In this document: positions 60,434 through 64,000 of the stretch, piece after piece
How the letters are laid out: the number at the start of each line of letters is the position of its first letter
Numbering within the stretch: the stretch's first letter is position 1
Assembly: GCA_007845485.1 (NCBI GenBank)
Contig: SDRW01000001.1
Location: 248,001-312,000 of the forward strand
Reading direction: 5' to 3'
Source: TM7 phylum sp. oral taxon 348
Lineage (GTDB): Bacteria; Patescibacteriota; Saccharimonadia; Saccharimonadales; Saccharimonadaceae
DNA: 64,000 nucleotides
Notes under the pieces: model-generated
What the model was told of the DNA's origin: nothing
The model's database searches: none
Seen by the model: the letters and a program-made list of their open reading frames with translations, nothing else
Program-made: the position numbers and the translations under genes

Positions 60434-63170
60434 TTCTTAACCTCGTTACTGTGTTTTTCCAATCTCTCACTGGTGCCACATATCGCACTCCTAATGTAGC
60501 AAAGTGAGCCTGAGCCGCAGTAATTTTACTTCGCTCATTGGTGCTCAAGTGATTATCATGAATATCGTCCGAGCCCTTGGTCTCCGCCACAAAGTAAATC
60601 CGCCTATCGCCATCAAATGCCACCGCCCAATCTGGATTATACTTGCCAACCGGTGTATCAATCTTAAACCAACCCGGTAGCTTAATATAAAACTTAACGT
60701 CAGCATTATCCTCCAGTGACCGCATGAATTCACGCTCAACTTCTGAATCAACCGCCACGTAATCGTAGACGGTTTTTACCTGGTCGGTCACTGCAATCGC
60801 TCCACTCTTCATCGCCGCATCATACAGGTATGCTTGTAATTCACTATTCTCAAACAACGTCATGTCATAATACTCACCTGTCCTGCGATATTTAACGCCG
60901 TCAACCGCCAAACGCTGTTTCACCCGATTAATCGCTTGAGCTGTTTCATCAATAACTTGTTGTGGATTAATAGCCACCTGCTCAAACATCCCCGCCTGAT
61001 CAAGCACATCAAATATCACCCGGCGGGTCATCTGCGTCCGGCGCTGAATATCCGCTAATAAATTCGGTATCTTTATCTCGGTTTGGCGCGCTGCATAGGC
61101 GTTAAAACCGGTCTCGCGCACCATAAAACCACTGTCGCTATTCATAGAGTCAATCAGGGTTTTATCATCAGCGATATTCGGTTTACTAATAGTGACCTGC
61201 GCTAATTCACTGGCCGTCTCTGCCACTAACTTCTCCGTATCAATCGCCACCTGGTAGGTCGTCTTATGCTTAATTTTATCCCATAATTCCTTGAAGGCTG
61301 GGTCAAGCGCCCGTGATTTCTGAAACCTAATAGGTCGCCGATCATCATGATTTTTGATTCGTCCACCGAAGCGAATGCCCGTCTCTTCCTCAATTTCCGT
61401 CTGGAGCTTGCGGCTAAAATCAGCATAACTCTCATTAGCCACTACTGTTAGCACGTTGACGTTATCATCATACACTCGTTGTCCATCAATATTGACCGGC
61501 AGGCGCAACCCTCGCCCGATCTCTTGGCGCTTTTTCATTTGACTCGACGTTTCATTAAGCGTGCAGATCTGGAATACATTAGGATTATCCCAGCCCTCAC
61601 GCAGTGCCGAGTGGCTAAAGATAAATCGTAGCGGCTCGCCGGTATCCAGTAGCCTTTCCTTGTCTTTCATGATTAAGTTATATGCCGTATCATCATCCTT
61701 AGTGCGACCACCCTCGCCCTTGGTGTCACGAGAGTCTTTCCACTGACCACTCTTGTCCGCTGCAAAGTAGCCATCATGCACTTCGCTTGCCGATAAATTG
61801 TCCATCACGCCGGCATATTTTGGTTTAGACGCCACCTTGGCATACGCCTCCTCAAACCACTTGGCGAATTTACCCTTCCGGGAGCCATTCGCCGTATACT
61901 CACGATAATTTGCCACTTTATCAATGAAAAATAGGCTCAGCACTTTGACGCTACTCCCCAGTCGGCGCTGTTTATCAAAGTGATCGTCAATCGTCAGTTC
62001 AATCTGTCGCTTGATGATGTCATCATGCAGACTTTCGTCACGCTGACCAACGTAAACTACTTTGCCATTACTAAACTCGACGCAATCATCGCCGTGATTG
62101 ATCGACTCGACATAGTAGCCAGCATAGACAGAACGCCCTGTCTTCGCCTCCAGGTCATCACCCGGAAACGCCTTGATGATCTTGCGCTGCAAGCCATACT
62201 CATCACTCGCATCCACCTCTATCTTGGCTAATGAGCGAGTCTTCGACTGACGCTCCAGCGACAATACATTGATATACGCATCATTATAATTATCCTCGCT
62301 CTGGATACTATGTACCTCGATCTTCTTAACCAATCCTTTATCATAGGCATCGACCGGAGTCAGCCGATAAAGTAAATTGTATAGATGCTTGTGCGTGGCA
62401 CTATAGCGCAACGTACACAGCGGATTGAGACTGGCAATAGCATTCCGCCGTATGTCCGTCTCCATATTCTGCGGCTCGTCGAGAATAACCACTGGGCGAG
62501 TAGCCTTGATAAAATCAAGCGGTCGGCCATAGTCGCTCTGCCGATTCATCACATTCTGCGCCTTAGCGAAGCTATCAACGGTAATCACCATAATCTGCAA
62601 TGTATCGTTAGTCGCAAACTCACGAGCCTGGCCGGTTTTCTTACTATCCCAAACGTAGTAGTCCATCTCTGGCTTGTTATAGAGATCAGCAAAGTGCTCC
62701 CTGATAATCGCTAAATTCTTCAGCACACCCTCACGGATCGCCACACTCGGCACCACGATGATGAACTTCTTCCAGCCGTAGCACTGATGCAGCTCATGAA
62801 TTGTCCGCAAGTACACATAAGTTTTTCCAGTACCGGTCTCCATCTCGATGGAGAAGTTCATGCCGTACTTCAGGGATTTATCACTGGTTTCCAGTGGAAA
62901 AGTCATCGGGATACTGAAGCCGCCCTCTCTAGTCTCGCTTTTCTTTATACCATTTTTCTCTTGAATTTTATGCGTATTCTTGATTACCTGCGTCACATCT
63001 AGCGTCAGGCTGTTTCCCTTGGCGATCGTCGCCTCCAGACTTAACTGTCCACTCTGATCCATATGACGATTCGCACCGCCAATGTCTTTTGGCTGGCCGG
63101 TAAATATATCAACTACTGCCTGAATGGCATCAAGTTGATACTGCTGATTGGGGTCAAATTTTAGTTTCAT
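60426..63170 (-). CDS. type III restriction enzyme, Res subunit
   Basis: 914 residues from the ATG at 63170 (MKLKFDPNQQYQLDAIQAVV); the longer frame from 63266 runs into the upstream gene. SF2 helicase motor: motif I METGTGKT (110-117), motif II VVILDEPQNME, motif VI-like QEIGRGLRLPV. Near the C-terminus is the PD-(D/E)XK nuclease as YNPDWAVAFDGDRRIYFVAE followed by TKG. DEPQ and this endonuclease are typical of Res of EcoP15I-type enzymes, which translocate along DNA and cut when two sites meet. The Mod methyltransferase is not in the window; it probably lies past 64 kb. Directly follows the OLD-family gene. Confidence 0.93.
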   Translation of the reverse strand: MKLKFDPNQQYQLDAIQAVVDIFTGQPKDIGGANRHMDQSGQLSLEATIAKGNSLTLDVTQVIKNTHKIQEKNGIKKSETREGGFSIPMTFPLETSDKSLKYGMNFSIEMETGTGKTYVYLRTIHELHQCYGWKKFIIVVPSVAIREGVLKNLAIIREHFADLYNKPEMDYYVWDSKKTGQAREFATNDTLQIMVITVDSFAKAQNVMNRQSDYGRPLDFIKATRPVVILDEPQNMETDIRRNAIASLNPLCTLRYSATHKHLYNLLYRLTPVDAYDKGLVKKIEVHSIQSEDNYNDAYINVLSLERQSKTRSLAKIEVDASDEYGLQRKIIKAFPGDDLEAKTGRSVYAGYYVESINHGDDCVEFSNGKVVYVGQRDESLHDDIIKRQIELTIDDHFDKQRRLGSSVKVLSLFFIDKVANYREYTANGSRKGKFAKWFEEAYAKVASKPKYAGVMDNLSASEVHDGYFAADKSGQWKDSRDTKGEGGRTKDDDTAYNLIMKDKERLLDTGEPLRFIFSHSALREGWDNPNVFQICTLNETSSQMKKRQEIGRGLRLPVNIDGQRVYDDNVNVLTVVANESYADFSRKLQTEIEEETGIRFGGRIKNHDDRRPIRFQKSRALDPAFKELWDKIKHKTTYQVAIDTEKLVAETASELAQVTISKPNIADDKTLIDSMNSDSGFMVRETGFNAYAARQTEIKIPNLLADIQRRTQMTRRVIFDVLDQAGMFEQVAINPQQVIDETAQAINRVKQRLAVDGVKYRRTGEYYDMTLFENSELQAYLYDAAMKSGAIAVTDQVKTVYDYVAVDSEVEREFMRSLEDNADVKFYIKLPGWFKIDTPVGKYNPDWAVAFDGDRRIYFVAETKGSDDIHDNHLSTNERSKITAAQAHFATLGVRYVAPVRDWKNTVTRLRND

Positions 63171-63174
63171 AAAA

Positions 63175-64000
63175 CTAATCAAATGCCCTCTCTGCTGCTT
63201 TTTTGAGAGCATTAAGTACAAGTGGCATCTCTTCCTCAAACTGGTCCTGTGTAATCTCCCCTGCAACCTTTTTAGCTAATGTAACTTTTTCTCTATTCTT
63301 CCCTAGCTCTTTGACCTCTTCGCTACTCTTCTTCCATGGTGATGGATAATATTCTTCGAGGCTTGCCTGCGTGAGAACAAAGTAGTCTTCGTCTTTTTTG
63401 AGCTTATAGCTATCTATAAATTTTTCGAAATCAGCCTCTCTACCTTCTGGCTTATCACACAAAATAACAACCCTATCACTATAAATTGACTTCGTTGGCA
63501 TATACGCCTTGCTTACCATATTCATTGAACGACCCTGCTGAAGCTCATTACCTTCAGCAGACAGTATAAAAATTCCTTTATATTCTGGATAAAATCTATC
63601 AACTATCCTTGTCAGAAAAGCACATTCGCTTATGCCTTCAACTATTAGAAAGTTTTTAGGTAAAAGAATATCAGCCGGAGAGCCACCAAGCAATTCAAAA
63701 ACCACGAATTGTTTTTCATGTTCTTTAATTTCATGTACACCAGTAACTCTGTTGTCTTTCTTCACTTCAAATATTTTTTCATCTTGATTGTCATCGGACA
63801 TCAGGACAGAGGAATGAGTATTTATAAAAACCTGTTCACCATTTGTAGATATTTCTTTTAATGCGTTCTTTAGCGCCCTCTGAGCCGTTGGGTGCAAGTG
63901 TAGCTCTGCTTCATCAATCAAAAAAATAAACTTTCTTGCAATCGCATGCTCTCGCCTATAATCAGCATAAGCCTGAATAATAGCTAACATCAAAGCCCTT
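63175..64000 (-). CDS. OLD-family ATPase with TOPRIM-like nuclease domain (N-terminus beyond window)
   Basis: The frame continues past the right edge, where ...RALMLAIIQAYADYRRE resembles the end of an ABC signature (SxGERAL). Walker B is KFIFLIDEAELHLHP and the switch His is in FINTHSSVL. A TOPRIM-like domain follows: FLIVEGISECAFLTRI with the metal-binding Glu, ILSAEGN, and VVILCDKPEGREAD. The OLD/GajA group comprises ATP-regulated nucleases, many of them anti-phage. Here it lies 4 bases upstream of res in the same orientation, so it is part of the restriction operon. About 275 residues are visible. Confidence 0.8.
   Translation of the reverse strand, partial: RALMLAIIQAYADYRREHAIARKFIFLIDEAELHLHPTAQRALKNALKEISTNGEQVFINTHSSVLMSDDNQDEKIFEVKKDNRVTGVHEIKEHEKQFVVFELLGGSPADILLPKNFLIVEGISECAFLTRIVDRFYPEYKGIFILSAEGNELQQGRSMNMVSKAYMPTKSIYSDRVVILCDKPEGREADFEKFIDSYKLKKDEDYFVLTQASLEEYYPSPWKKSSEEVKELGKNREKVTLAKKVAGEITQDQFEEEMPLVLNALKKAAERAFD

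Overview
The window looks like a chromosomal segment of a host-associated member of Candidatus Saccharibacteria (TM7, Patescibacteria/CPR). The assignment is an inference. It rests on compact, tightly packed genes that read with the standard code, many small membrane proteins of unknown function, a class I lysyl-tRNA synthetase, a complete arginine deiminase operon (arcA-arcB-arcD-arcC, known from mammal-associated Saccharibacteria), almost no biosynthetic genes, and a heavy load of transporters, NUDIX hydrolases and defence genes. No rRNA gene, CRISPR array or complete insertion sequence was seen.

Layout. 0-4 kb: DUF2207 membrane protein (cut by the window edge), polyprenyl-phosphate sugar transferase and GT4 glycosyltransferase (surface glycan). 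3.8-8 kb: three separate tRNA genes that all carry a CAT anticodon (initiator fMet, elongator Met, probable Ile2), interleaved with a flavoprotein/ATP-cone/membrane-protein operon and a DivIC/FtsB-like division protein. 8-15.5 kb: AT-rich housekeeping and envelope genes (LssY-like, MurC, MazG, TrmB, YtxH). 15.6-21.3 kb: a visibly GC-richer block with a frameshifted N-formylglutamate amidohydrolase, GrpB, NUDIX, HD, GH5 glucanase and AspRS. 21.3-29.8 kb: CNNM/CBS protein, DsbA-like oxidoreductase, CorA, DHA2 drug exporter, class I LysRS, and beside it the wreck of a class II LysRS-like gene. 29.9-34.1 kb: ABC-2 exporter, NUDIX, CHAP hydrolase, second CorA. 34.3-39.1 kb: arc operon with strong Shine-Dalgarno sites and a 13-bp terminator. 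39.1-45 kb: methyltransferase, EreA/ChaN-like protein, PEBP, DUF3892, then an AAA ATPase plus subtilisin pair that matches the IetAS anti-phage architecture. 45-51 kb: thioredoxin-like protein, PadR-controlled MacB-type ABC transporter, two kinases and a truncated GT2. 51.4-54.7 kb: a 1090-residue protein with a PD-(D/E)XK-like N-terminus and a long helical-repeat body, a candidate defence factor. 54.8-58 kb: a truncated queuosine-precursor transporter, NUDIX, NodB polysaccharide deacetylase and DUF167. 58-64 kb: a defence island with a type III restriction Res subunit, an OLD-family ATPase/TOPRIM protein running off the window, two uncharacterised membrane proteins and a remnant of a type I HsdR C-terminus.

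Three things run through the whole window. (1) Ten genes on both strands place their start codon exactly seven bases after the last base of a sigma-70 -10 hexamer, often an extended TGn form, which predicts leaderless mRNAs; others, such as the arc operon, have strong Shine-Dalgarno sites. (2) Base composition is mosaic, with GC-rich and AT-rich tracts whose borders fall inside genes (about 33.3 and 56.6 kb), suggesting homologous exchange with relatives of different GC content. (3) There is much gene decay: at least seven recognisable fragments or frameshifted genes. All functional calls come from reading motifs by eye; no database search was run.
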